Of a DNA stretch of 59,845 nucleotides, positions 8,058-15,292 are shown piece after piece. A model generated the notes under the pieces. The model saw only the letters and a list, made by a program, of their open reading frames with translations, had not been told where the DNA came from and made no database searches. The DNA lies in contig CAMLLB010000022.1 in the NCBI GenBank assembly GCA_946480815.1, positions 1 through 59,845 on the forward strand. The letters run 5' to 3'. A program made the position numbers and the translations under genes. The stretch is from an uncultured Flavobacteriales bacterium (GTDB taxonomy: Bacteria > Bacteroidota > Bacteroidia > Flavobacteriales > Crocinitomicaceae). Within the stretch, counting starts at the first letter, position 1, and each line of letters starts with the position of its first letter.

Positions 8058-9332
8058 ATGCAGATGCAAACCATTGAAAAAGAATCGGCAGCAAGCGTGA
8101 ACTGGCAATTAAAGGGAACTTTTTTATTAAATCCCGAGTTGCGGCAAAAAGCACTTGAAGTCCTTGATAATACACCTTTTCCAACGACTAAAACGGAAGC
8201 CTGGAAATACACCCGTGTTGCAAAGATCAAAAACAGTAATTTATCCATTCAGGAAAATCCTGTTTCTCTTACCGGAAATTTCGGTCTGGCAACTGATTCC
8301 ATTCAATACGTTTTTATAAACGGACATTTTTCGGAAGCACTTTCTTCCAAATCGTATCCGGATGGAGTAAAAGTTCTTGCACTTTCTCAAATGGATGAAG
8401 CGGAAGTACGCGTTATGGGAGGAAATGTGTTATTGGACGGAGAAGTTTTTTCTTCAATTAATACAGCATATGCAACCGATGGACTCTATGTTCACGTTTC
8501 TGCAAAAATGCAAATTGAACCGGTGATCGAAATAATTCAGATCAATACAGATAAAAATATCCTTTCCAATCTGAGACACGTGCTGGTAGCAGAAGCATTT
8601 TCAGAAGTTCAATTCATTCAACGTTCAATCTCCGTAAATGGTTCGGATAATTTCACCAATGTTATTTCCGAAATCCATGTTGGAACAAATGCAAAATTGA
8701 CAATTGACAAATTGCAGGAAGAACACGAATCGTGTTTCCAGATTTCTACAGAATTGGTAAATCAGCACCAGGACTCAAATTTCACCATCAATACAGTTAC
8801 TTTAAATGGCTTGTTGGTTCGCAATAACCTGACGATTGAAGTAGATGGTCAAAATTGTGAGACGCATTTGAATGGAGCTTATATTCTGAACGGAAATCAA
8901 CACGTCGATAATCATACAATTGTAGATCATAAAGTGGCAAATTGTGAATCGAATGAACTATACAAAGGTGTAATTGACGGGAAAGCAACGGCCGTTTTCA
9001 ACGGGAAAGTTTATGTTCGAAAGGATGCTCAAAAGATCAATGCATTCCAGTCAAACGGGAATGTATTGTTAAGCGATGATGCTACAATCAACAGTAAACC
9101 GGAATTGGAGATCTATGCAGACGACGTGAAATGTTCTCATGGTTCCACAACCGGTCAATTGGATGAAGAAGCGGTTTTCTATCTTCGTGCAAGAGGTTTG
9201 AGCGAAGCCAGTGCAAGACAATTGATGGTGGGTGCTTTCATCGAAGATGTGATTCAAAAAATTGAAAACGAAGCGGTAACAGATCGCATTCACAACATAT
9301 TAAAAGAGCGATTCAATTGGGTAATTGAATAA
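8058..9332 (+). CDS. sufD: SUF scaffold subunit SufD
   Basis: 424 aa. SufD pairs with SufB in the cluster-assembly scaffold. The N-terminal helical region (KTEAWKYTRV) is typical, as is the C-terminal beta-helix with DDVKCSHGSTTGQLDEEAVFYLRARGLSEASARQLM, where the conserved histidine follows the cysteine. A second in-frame ATG lies two codons in (8064). The gene ends the first suf block and is followed by an intrinsic terminator. Confidence 0.96.
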   Translation: MQMQTIEKESAASVNWQLKGTFLLNPELRQKALEVLDNTPFPTTKTEAWKYTRVAKIKNSNLSIQENPVSLTGNFGLATDSIQYVFINGHFSEALSSKSYPDGVKVLALSQMDEAEVRVMGGNVLLDGEVFSSINTAYATDGLYVHVSAKMQIEPVIEIIQINTDKNILSNLRHVLVAEAFSEVQFIQRSISVNGSDNFTNVISEIHVGTNAKLTIDKLQEEHESCFQISTELVNQHQDSNFTINTVTLNGLLVRNNLTIEVDGQNCETHLNGAYILNGNQHVDNHTIVDHKVANCESNELYKGVIDGKATAVFNGKVYVRKDAQKINAFQSNGNVLLSDDATINSKPELEIYADDVKCSHGSTTGQLDEEAVFYLRARGLSEASARQLMVGAFIEDVIQKIENEAVTDRIHNILKERFNWVIE

Positions 9333-9354
9333 TTCTAAGCTCTTTCTTAAAATT

Positions 9355-9389
9355 GAAAAATCCGGCAGCAAAAACTACCGGATTTTTTT
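9355..9389 (+). terminator. terminator of sufABCD
   Basis: AAAAATCCGG (9356-9365) pairs with CCGGATTTTTTT (9378-9389), ending in seven T residues. Located 24 nt after the sufD stop codon. Confidence 0.8.
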
Positions 9390-9485
9390 ATTGTCAATTG
9401 ATTGCAACATTCCGCATTTTCCAGTTTTATCCAACTTCCACCTCTTCTTCCACCCGGCATTCGTAATTCATAATTCGCAATTGAC

Positions 9486-9493
9486 TAACTTTG
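9486..9493 (+). promoter_or_regulatory. -7 promoter element of tlyA
   Basis: TAACTTTG, a perfect TAnnTTTG, ends 4 nt before the ATG at 9498. Transcription would start at the start codon, giving a leaderless mRNA. No clear -33 TTG is seen. Confidence 0.5.
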
Positions 9494-9497
9494 TCAC

Positions 9498-10229
9498 ATG
9501 GAAGAACGTTTGGATAAAATATTGGTCGACCGTGGCCTTGTAACCTCCAGAACACGCGGTGAAGAACTGATCAAAAACGGCGATGTCCTGGTAAACGGAA
9601 TTTCGGTAGAAAAACCCGGAAAGAAAATCGCTATTGACTCCAAGATCTTACTTCTCAACGAAGAACTGACCTGGGTCTCAAGAGGAGCTTTGAAATTACT
9701 GAAAGCAATCGATCACTTCCAAATCAACGTTGCTGACCTAACATTCATCGATCTAGGGGCTTCCACCGGAGGTTTTACGGAAGTCTTGCTCAGTAAAGGA
9801 GCAAAACATGTCTTTTGTGTGGACGTGGGCCACGGGCAATTACATGAGCGGATTCGCACAAACCCTTCCATTACGAATATTGAAAAAACGCATATCCGGG
9901 AATTGACAACAACACACATTCCTGAACCCGTTGATGGGATCGTAATTGATGTTTCATTCATTTCCCTGGAAAAAGTACTTCCTTTTACCGGTTCTTTCGT
10001 AAAAGAAGGAGGAATCCTGGTTGCCTTGATCAAACCGCAATTTGAATTGGAGAAACGCTTCCTGAACAAACACGGTGTGGTCAAAAGTGCATCTGTTTAT
10101 CCGGATATTCTGAAACGGATCGAGAAAGCAGCGGTTGATTCTCATTTTGAAGTCAAAGGGATTATTGACTCACCAATCATCGGTGGGGATGGAAACAAAG
10201 AATTTTTGATGTACGCTGTAAAAAGGTAA
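9498..10229 (+). CDS. tlyA: TlyA-family rRNA 2'-O-methyltransferase / hemolysin A homologue
   Basis: 243 aa, normal family length. The N-terminal S4 RNA-binding domain covers residues 1-60 (RLDKILVDRGLVTSRTRGEELI). The FtsJ-like SAM methyltransferase domain follows, with the SAM-binding motif DLGASTGGFTEVLLSKGA (about 84-101). TlyA in mycobacteria methylates 16S and 23S rRNA; many homologues carry the old name hemolysin A. The specific target here is not known. Unrelated in function to its SUF neighbours and transcribed from its own promoter. Confidence 0.9.
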   Translation: MEERLDKILVDRGLVTSRTRGEELIKNGDVLVNGISVEKPGKKIAIDSKILLLNEELTWVSRGALKLLKAIDHFQINVADLTFIDLGASTGGFTEVLLSKGAKHVFCVDVGHGQLHERIRTNPSITNIEKTHIRELTTTHIPEPVDGIVIDVSFISLEKVLPFTGSFVKEGGILVALIKPQFELEKRFLNKHGVVKSASVYPDILKRIEKAAVDSHFEVKGIIDSPIIGGDGNKEFLMYAVKR

Positions 10230-10269
10230 AAGCTCCCTGCAGAACGCATACGCCGTTGGGTTCTGCGGG

Positions 10270-10407
10270 CAATAAAAAAAGTCCCACTATTGCGGGACTT
10301 TTATTCAAGCCAGTTCTACCTTGCCTCGACTATTTCGTTATCGTTTGAGCTGTAGTAATTTTTCAAACTCCTGTGGAGAAGTTGACAACGAAATAAATAT
10401 CTTTCTA
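10270..10407 (-). ncRNA. candidate short RNA downstream of the anti-sigma gene
   Basis: Inferred transcript of about 135 nt. It begins about 7 nt downstream of the ECF-like motif at 10414-10439 and ends at the hairpin at 10276-10304, whose T tract is longer on the minus strand (seven T) than on the plus strand. Its only frame of note is a 16-codon TTG-initiated one (10388-10338), without a clear ribosome binding site. Same arrangement as the candidate at 18-108. Confidence 0.35.
10276..10304. terminator. bidirectional terminator downstream of tlyA
   Basis: GTCCC (10281-10285) pairs with GGGAC (10294-10298), extended by flanking A/T pairs. Plus-strand T tract TTTTATT; minus-strand T tract of seven T. 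A second inverted repeat (GCAGAAC...GTTCTGC, about 10240-10267) lies just upstream. Confidence 0.7.
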
Positions 10408-10413
10408 CCCTTT

Positions 10414-10439
10414 AGATACACCACTTATCAAAAGGTTGG
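10414..10439 (-). promoter_or_regulatory. ECF-type promoter motif, copy 3 (CCAACC-N14-GTATCT)
   Basis: Minus strand CCAACC (10439-10434), TTTT, then GTATCT (10419-10414) after exactly 14 nt, identical in both boxes to the site in front of the sigma operon. It starts directly after the stop codon of the anti-sigma/barrel gene and points to the putative short RNA. Confidence 0.5.
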
Positions 10440-10446
10440 AAATTAA
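10430..10446. repeat. 17-bp direct repeat, left copy
   Basis: AAAAGGTTGGAAATTAA, identical to 13037-13053. The two copies bracket the lipoprotein/sigma/anti-sigma unit. The repeat contains the ECF-like -35 box, so identity may reflect promoter conservation, promoter duplication or an insertion footprint. Confidence 0.7.
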
Positions 10447-11825
10447 AATGAATATTTTATCTGGAGCTTCACCCCCTGGATATCATTGAACACCGTATTC
10501 TCACTTTTCAGCCTGGAAACAAACTGGTACTGAATGCCTAATCCAAGCGCCGTTTTATTTCTGAAAGGTGTAAAATGGTAATCAACTCCAGCGGTTGCCC
10601 CTATTTGTAATTTTTTCGAATTATATACATTCGTAATTGCTGTTCTGTTCTCCTCGTATCCGTTCAACAAACGATTCACCGCAATTCCTGCCGAAATGGT
10701 TACTCCTTTAAAGGTGTATCCAACAGAAGACATCAAATGGATCGTGTTCAGTTTTTGGCTGGAATTGGTATAACGCCCGTTGACATAACTTCCGTTCGAC
10801 TGTGCATACTGACTGAATCCAAGATCCTGTGTAAATCTCCATTTTCTCGAGTAAGCATGGTATTGAACATCCGCTGCAAGCCCCATAGAAGGAAGTGAAC
10901 TTGAGAATGCATCCCTGTTATTCTCATTGATAAAAGAGAATTGTCCACCTGCCAATACGCTAAATTTAGGTCTGAAAGGAGCCTGGAAAGGCAGGAATTC
11001 AAAATCACCGATTGTTCCCGGTTGAGAAAACTCGCTTACTTCTCTTGCCGGAAGTTGGTCCAACGCTGCCAAATCGTTTGCATTCACGTCTTCATTCGTA
11101 TTATTGGATGCGTTTTCGATTGAACGATTCTCCAACGGATTCTGGTTCACCAGCAATGGATCATTTTGAACAGCTCTTTCATTCCCATTCAACGGATTGA
11201 CCCCATTCGGATGGATTGTTTCCTTATTCGAAACCAGCAATTTGTTTTGAGCATGCTCATTCTGAGGAATGCGATCTGTTTCTTCATGTGCAACTGCCAA
11301 ATTTCTTCCATCCGCAGGAGTATGCTGAACTCCGTTTACAGAAGCTATATTTCGGTCCGTCTGTTCGTTTGAACCCAAATTGGAATCCATTGCAACGAAA
11401 GCAGTTGAACTGGATTTTTCACCGTTAGAACCCGTAAAGCGATCCGTATAGAAAGCAAGGAAAACGAACAATACCGAAGCTGCAGCCATTTTCACCCATG
11501 GGATGCGTGTTGTAACCGGGTAACTCAAGGTCGTATTCAATCGGGTCCAAACACGCTCCCTTGAAAGCTGTTCTTCCAATTTCGACCAACCGTCCCCGGA
11601 AGTATTCGGTGACCAGTTTTCATACGATTCCACCAATGCCTTGTCTGCAGAACTTCCATTCGCTTCAAGGGTTTCATCCAAACGGTCCCAAACGGCAGAA
11701 ACAGCCAAGTCTGCTTCCAAATTCTCCCAGACATCAGCAGACGGTTCACCCGTATCCCAATTCTCGAAGGAATTTTGCAGAGACTTAAACTCCCGGTTTG
11801 TATTATTTAGATTCTTTAATGGCAT
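10443..11825 (-). CDS. predicted dual-membrane-spanning anti-sigma factor with C-terminal outer-membrane barrel
   Basis: 460 aa. Residues about 15-102 hold two tandem copies of a helical motif (SFENWDTGEPSADVWENLE... and SYENWSPNTSGDGWSKLEE..., each ending xVWxRLxxTL), predicted cytoplasmic. One hydrophobic segment follows (about 108-126, VKMAAASVLFVFLAFYTDRF). Then comes an N/Q/E-rich linker (about 130-260) long enough to cross the periplasm, and a C-terminal region (about 265-460) with alternating beta strands ending in LQIKYSF, like a PorT/OMP barrel. It starts 3 nt after the ECF sigma gene, the usual anti-sigma position. Dual-membrane-spanning anti-sigma (Dma) proteins of this layout are known in Bacteroides. 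No zinc-binding HxxxCxxC motif is present. The anti-sigma role is inferred from layout and context. Confidence 0.65.
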   Translation of the reverse strand: MPLKNLNNTNREFKSLQNSFENWDTGEPSADVWENLEADLAVSAVWDRLDETLEANGSSADKALVESYENWSPNTSGDGWSKLEEQLSRERVWTRLNTTLSYPVTTRIPWVKMAAASVLFVFLAFYTDRFTGSNGEKSSSTAFVAMDSNLGSNEQTDRNIASVNGVQHTPADGRNLAVAHEETDRIPQNEHAQNKLLVSNKETIHPNGVNPLNGNERAVQNDPLLVNQNPLENRSIENASNNTNEDVNANDLAALDQLPAREVSEFSQPGTIGDFEFLPFQAPFRPKFSVLAGGQFSFINENNRDAFSSSLPSMGLAADVQYHAYSRKWRFTQDLGFSQYAQSNGSYVNGRYTNSSQKLNTIHLMSSVGYTFKGVTISAGIAVNRLLNGYEENRTAITNVYNSKKLQIGATAGVDYHFTPFRNKTALGLGIQYQFVSRLKSENTVFNDIQGVKLQIKYSF

Positions 11826-11828
11826 TGT

Positions 11829-12347
11829 TTATGAAACCAGTTTTTGTTTCAGCACGGAGCGTGCATAGTTTAATTGTGACTTGGAAGTTCCAACTGAAAT
11901 TTCCAACTCTTCTGCGATCTCGGAATGTGACCACCCTTCAAGCGCATATAATTTGAGTACCAATCCGGCCTTTGTGGGCAAGAGATTGATCTCTTCCAAT
12001 ACTTTCGCAAACGGAATTCCTGTTTCCAGATCAGATTCTTCCTGGTCTACAAAAGGAACATCACCCAATTGGGCAAAATTCTTTCTTTTTCTCAGGGTCT
12101 GAAGACAGCAGTTCACGGTAACCCGGCGCAGCCACCCTTCAAATGAACCGGTAAACGTATAGGAACCGATGTTTTTATAAATGTGCATGTAGGCATCGTG
12201 CAGCATGTCTTCCGCATCTTGTGTATCTGCTCCGTAGAGTTTACATACCTTGAACAGATCTTTGGAGAACAGGCGATACAACCGTTCCTGTGCAGATCGT
12301 TCCCAATTTGCGCAGCCTTCGATGATATCTTTGTATTCTGCGGACAT
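11829..12347 (-). CDS. ECF RNA polymerase sigma factor
   Basis: 172 aa. Region 2 (about 20-90) includes LYRLFSKDLFKVCKLYG and the core-binding DAEDMLHDAYMHIYKNIGSYTFTGSFEGWLRRVTVNC. Region 4 (about 115-170) holds the helix-turn-helix GWSHSEIAEELEISVGTSKSQLNYARSVLKQKL, which reads the -35 box. Its ATG overlaps the lipoprotein stop codon (TAATG) and the anti-sigma/barrel gene follows after 3 nt, so the three genes are one operon. A CCAACC-N14-GTATCT motif in front of the operon suggests autoregulation. Confidence 0.93.
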   Translation of the reverse strand: MSAEYKDIIEGCANWERSAQERLYRLFSKDLFKVCKLYGADTQDAEDMLHDAYMHIYKNIGSYTFTGSFEGWLRRVTVNCCLQTLRKRKNFAQLGDVPFVDQEESDLETGIPFAKVLEEINLLPTKAGLVLKLYALEGWSHSEIAEELEISVGTSKSQLNYARSVLKQKLVS

Positions 12348-13000
12348 TATTCAACAGTTAACACCAATGCATTTGGTATTTGTTCGGTAATTTGACTGTG
12401 CAAGTTCGGAGTTGTTCCGCTATTAATTACCAACGTAGGAACCCCATTCTGGTTTGAAATAGGAGCACCATTCAACAAACTGCTTGAAACCGTTGAAAAA
12501 AGTTTAGCCACATCAAATCCAATAAATACTTTATAGTCTTTTTTCTTTTCTAAAGAAAACGGGGTCAAAATCTTAAAATTTAAATCATCTACGTCAGTCC
12601 ATTCAATTATCATTGGAACAGGATCAGAACCTTTGTAAAAGATCCCTTCCAAACGGATGCTCGGATTATTGGATTTATCAATCAATGTTTTTATCGAAAA
12701 CTCGGTGTAATCTCCCATAGGAACATCCAGGGAAATTCCCAAATCATCCTGCGTGGAAAATTGCACCTTTTGAACCGGCAAACTTTTCGTTATTTCAATA
12801 GGAGAACCCTTCTCTCGAACACCCGAAACGGTAAATTCCTTCGAATAAAAGAATCCCTTCGTTATTACCACATTTCCCTGACTATTGGCAGTAGAATGGA
12901 ATTTCCAATTCAAATTCAGGTATGCCGGCTGTTTCAGGTTGTATTTCTCACAACCCGTACCAACAACGACTAATATCAGTAATAGGTATATTGCCCTCAT
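12347..13000 (-). CDS. putative lipoprotein, first gene of the ECF operon
   Basis: 217 aa. The N-terminus has a lipoprotein signal with lipobox-like VVGTGC (cysteine about residue 17) followed by EKYNLKQP. The rest looks beta-rich, without a motif I recognise; a DUF4382-like surface or periplasmic lipoprotein is possible but not certain. It overlaps the sigma gene by TAATG, so translation is probably coupled. Sitting ahead of a sigma/anti-sigma pair, it could be a periplasmic sensor or the regulated output. That is inference from context only. Confidence 0.75.
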   Translation of the reverse strand: MRAIYLLLILVVVGTGCEKYNLKQPAYLNLNWKFHSTANSQGNVVITKGFFYSKEFTVSGVREKGSPIEITKSLPVQKVQFSTQDDLGISLDVPMGDYTEFSIKTLIDKSNNPSIRLEGIFYKGSDPVPMIIEWTDVDDLNFKILTPFSLEKKKDYKVFIGFDVAKLFSTVSSSLLNGAPISNQNGVPTLVINSGTTPNLHSQITEQIPNALVLTVE

Positions 13001-13020
13001 TTGTAATCAATTTAAAGCTA

Positions 13021-13046
13021 AGATACAGCTAAAATAAAAAGGTTGG
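13021..13046 (-). promoter_or_regulatory. ECF-type promoter of the lipoprotein-sigma-anti-sigma operon, copy 1
   Basis: Minus strand CCAACC (13046-13041), then TTTTTATTTTAGCT (14 nt), then GTATCT (13026-13021). The lipoprotein ATG is at 13000, leaving a leader of about 14 nt. Both boxes are identical to copy 3 at 10414-10439. Autoregulation of ECF operons through such a promoter is common. Confidence 0.6.
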
Positions 13047-13053
13047 AAATTAA
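13037..13053. repeat. 17-bp direct repeat, right copy
   Basis: AAAAGGTTGGAAATTAA, identical to 10430-10446, on the other side of the three-gene ECF unit. Confidence 0.7.
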
Positions 13054-13086
13054 TCTTATTTAGAACCTGTATAAATAGCATTTAAC

Positions 13087-13094
13087 TATCTTTG
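13087..13094 (+). promoter_or_regulatory. -7 promoter element of sufS
   Basis: TATCTTTG, a perfect TAnnTTTG, ends 4 nt before the ATG at 13099 and predicts a leaderless transcript. It shows that sufS-sufE-sufT can be transcribed separately from sufABCD. Confidence 0.5.
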
Positions 13095-13098
13095 TACT

Positions 13099-14334
13099 AT
13101 GGAAAATCCATCAAAAAGAAAATTCAGCGTCCGTGATATTCGTCAGGACTTCCCTGCTCTACGCCAACAGGTTTACGGAAAGAATCTCATTTATTTTGAT
13201 AACGGTGCAACATCCCAGAAACCGCAAATGGTTTTGGATGCCATTAACCAATATTACAGCAAGGACAATGCGAATATTCATCGCGGGGTCCATCATTTGA
13301 GTCAGAAAGCTACCAACGAGTACGAAGAAGCACGGGAAATTATCCGCCGTTTTATCAATGCCGGTAAAAAGGAAGAAATCATTTTCACCAAAGGAACAAC
13401 GGATGGGATTAACCTCGTTGCGAGTTCTTTTGGGGAATTATTGAGCGCCGGAGACGAGATCATCATTTCTGCGATGGAACACCATTCGAATATTGTTCCC
13501 TGGCAAATGCTTGCCGAACGTAAGAAACTGGTATTGAAAGTCATTCCGATCAATAAGCGCGGTGAATTACTGATGGAAGAATACCAAAACATGCTTTCTC
13601 CTAAGACCAAACTAGTTGCCGTAACACATATTTCAAACAGTTTGGGAACGATCAACCCGGTAGAACAAATGATCGAAGCGGCTCACGCTGTCGGAGCAAA
13701 GGTACTGATTGACGGTGCACAAAGTGTGCAGCACACGAAAGTGGATGTCACAGCAATGAATTGTGACTTTTTCGTGTTTTCGGGACACAAAGTTTTCGGC
13801 CCCACAGGGATCGGAGTTTTGTATGGAAGAGAAGCCATTTTAGACGAAATGCCTCCTTATCAGGGTGGCGGCGATATGATCTCAAAAGTTACATTTGAAC
13901 GCACCTCTTATAATGAATTACCATTCAAATTTGAAGCAGGAACGCCACATATTGCGGGTGGGATCTGTTTGGGAACAGCTTTGAATTACCTGGACCAGTT
14001 CAACCCGAAAGAATTGGAAGAATACGAGCGTGATCTAACGGAATACGCACAGGAAATGCTGGAAACATTTGAAAATATTAAGTTGATCGGAACAGCAAAA
14101 AACAAAACTTCCGTTGTTGCTTTTACCGTAGACGGAATTCACCCCTTCGACATCGGGACACTTTTGGACAAACAGGGAATTGCCGTTCGAACAGGACATC
14201 ATTGTACACAACCTTTGATGGATTTTTACCAGATTCCGGGAACAGTGAGAGCATCTTTTGCTTTTTACAACACCCGTGAAGAAATTGATCAGTTTATAGC
14301 AGCAGTAGAGAAAAGTATCTCCATGCTGGGTTAG
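13099..14334 (+). CDS. sufS: cysteine desulfurase SufS
   Basis: 411 aa, class-V aminotransferase fold, PLP-dependent. It releases sulfur from cysteine as a persulfide that SufE carries to the SufBCD scaffold. The PLP lysine lies in SGHKVFGPTGIGVLYGR (about 231) and the catalytic cysteine in RTGHHCTQPLM (about 371). The N-terminal YFDNGATSQKP and the HIRGVHHLS-type region are typical of group II desulfurases. Head of the second suf block. Confidence 0.97.
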   Translation: MENPSKRKFSVRDIRQDFPALRQQVYGKNLIYFDNGATSQKPQMVLDAINQYYSKDNANIHRGVHHLSQKATNEYEEAREIIRRFINAGKKEEIIFTKGTTDGINLVASSFGELLSAGDEIIISAMEHHSNIVPWQMLAERKKLVLKVIPINKRGELLMEEYQNMLSPKTKLVAVTHISNSLGTINPVEQMIEAAHAVGAKVLIDGAQSVQHTKVDVTAMNCDFFVFSGHKVFGPTGIGVLYGREAILDEMPPYQGGGDMISKVTFERTSYNELPFKFEAGTPHIAGGICLGTALNYLDQFNPKELEEYERDLTEYAQEMLETFENIKLIGTAKNKTSVVAFTVDGIHPFDIGTLLDKQGIAVRTGHHCTQPLMDFYQIPGTVRASFAFYNTREEIDQFIAAVEKSISMLG

Positions 14335-14395
14335 TTAGAAGAGAAAGCACTGCTTTCGAAGACCAGGCGTTAGCGCAAGGAGAATTTGACAGATT

Positions 14396-14812
14396 ATGAC
14401 AATAGAACAAAAACAGCAAGAAATCATTGACGAATTCGCCATCTACGACGATTGGATGGAAAAATACGAATACATCATTGAACTTGGAAAAGAGCTGCCT
14501 TTAATCGATCCCGACAAAAAAACGGAAGACCGATTGATTGAAGGATGCCAGAGCCGTGTTTGGCTTGACGCACGCATTGATAACGATAAAATTCATTTAA
14601 CAGCAGACTCAGACGCGATCATCACCAAAGGAATTATTGGTTTACTGATCCGCGTTTTGGATAACGAAACACCCGAAGACATTGTAAAAAGTGATCTTCA
14701 TTTCATATCAGACATCGGATTACAGGAACATCTTTCACCAACCCGGGCAAACGGATTGCTGAGTATGGTCAAAAAAATCAAATTACTGGCATTGTCCTCA
14801 TTAGCAAAATAA
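14396..14812 (+). CDS. sufE: sulfur acceptor SufE
   Basis: 138 aa. SufE accepts the persulfide from SufS on its conserved cysteine, here in EGCQSRVWLDARI (about residue 51), and passes it to SufB. It lies 61 nt after sufS and ends 1 nt before the next gene, in keeping with a sufS-sufE-sufT operon. Confidence 0.96.
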   Translation: MTIEQKQQEIIDEFAIYDDWMEKYEYIIELGKELPLIDPDKKTEDRLIEGCQSRVWLDARIDNDKIHLTADSDAIITKGIIGLLIRVLDNETPEDIVKSDLHFISDIGLQEHLSPTRANGLLSMVKKIKLLALSSLAK

Positions 14813-14813
14813 G

Positions 14814-15119
14814 ATGGAACATTTAGAAGATAAAATAGTTGAAATACTAAAAACCATATTCGACCCCGAAATCCCGGTTGATATCTACGAATTGGGGTTG
14901 ATCTACGAAGTCCGGATCTCAAAGGAAGGAGTTGTAGAAATTGATATGACACTAACTTCTCCGAACTGCCCGGTAGCAGAATCGCTTCCGAAGGACGTGA
15001 AGGAAAAAGTGGAAAGTGTTGAAGGAGTCACCGAAGCACACGTCAACATTGTATTCGATCCGCCATGGGACAAGGATATGATGAGCGAAGAAGCGAAACT
15101 CGAACTAGGGTTTTTATAA
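14814..15119 (+). CDS. sufT: MIP18/DUF59-family iron-sulfur assembly protein
   Basis: 101 aa. DUF59 proteins help Fe-S cluster maturation or transfer. It shows the family signature DPEIPVDIYELGLIYEV near the start, and TSPNCPVAESLP with the conserved cysteine. The terminal GFL follows LGWDPPW-like FDPPWDKDMMSEEAKLELG. It starts 2 nt after the sufE stop codon. The SufT name follows common usage for such genes in suf operons. Confidence 0.88.
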   Translation: MEHLEDKIVEILKTIFDPEIPVDIYELGLIYEVRISKEGVVEIDMTLTSPNCPVAESLPKDVKEKVESVEGVTEAHVNIVFDPPWDKDMMSEEAKLELGFL

Positions 15120-15129
15120 TGAGAATGGG

Positions 15130-15245
15130 CTTCGACTACGCTCGGCCACTTTTCAATTTAGGTACCTGCTGGACGCATAACGACTATTCAACCCATCATA
15201 ACCCCTTGAGTTTTTAAACAAAAAGGTAACTGAGCGGAGTCGAAG
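15130..15245. repeat. dispersed CTTCGACTCCGCTCAG element, copy A
   Basis: The left half CTTCGACTACGCTCGG (15130-15145) is an imperfect inverse of the right half ACTGAGCGGAGTCGAAG (15229-15245). The right half is identical to that of the copy at 40810-40872. It fills the space between sufT and the fabF promoter; no gene is seen in it. Confidence 0.75.
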
Positions 15246-15260
15246 TAACCTTTTAGAATA

Positions 15261-15268
15261 TAAATTTG
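15261..15268 (+). promoter_or_regulatory. -7 promoter element of fabF
   Basis: TAAATTTG matches TAnnTTTG, 24 nt before the fabF ATG. No convincing -33 TTG. Confidence 0.5.
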
Positions 15269-15292
15269 CACAGTTAATCGAAACACATTGTT

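Noticed and set aside
10338..10388. 16-codon TTG-initiated frame in the candidate short RNA
   Set aside because: Too short, rare start and no ribosome binding site; no evidence that it is translated.
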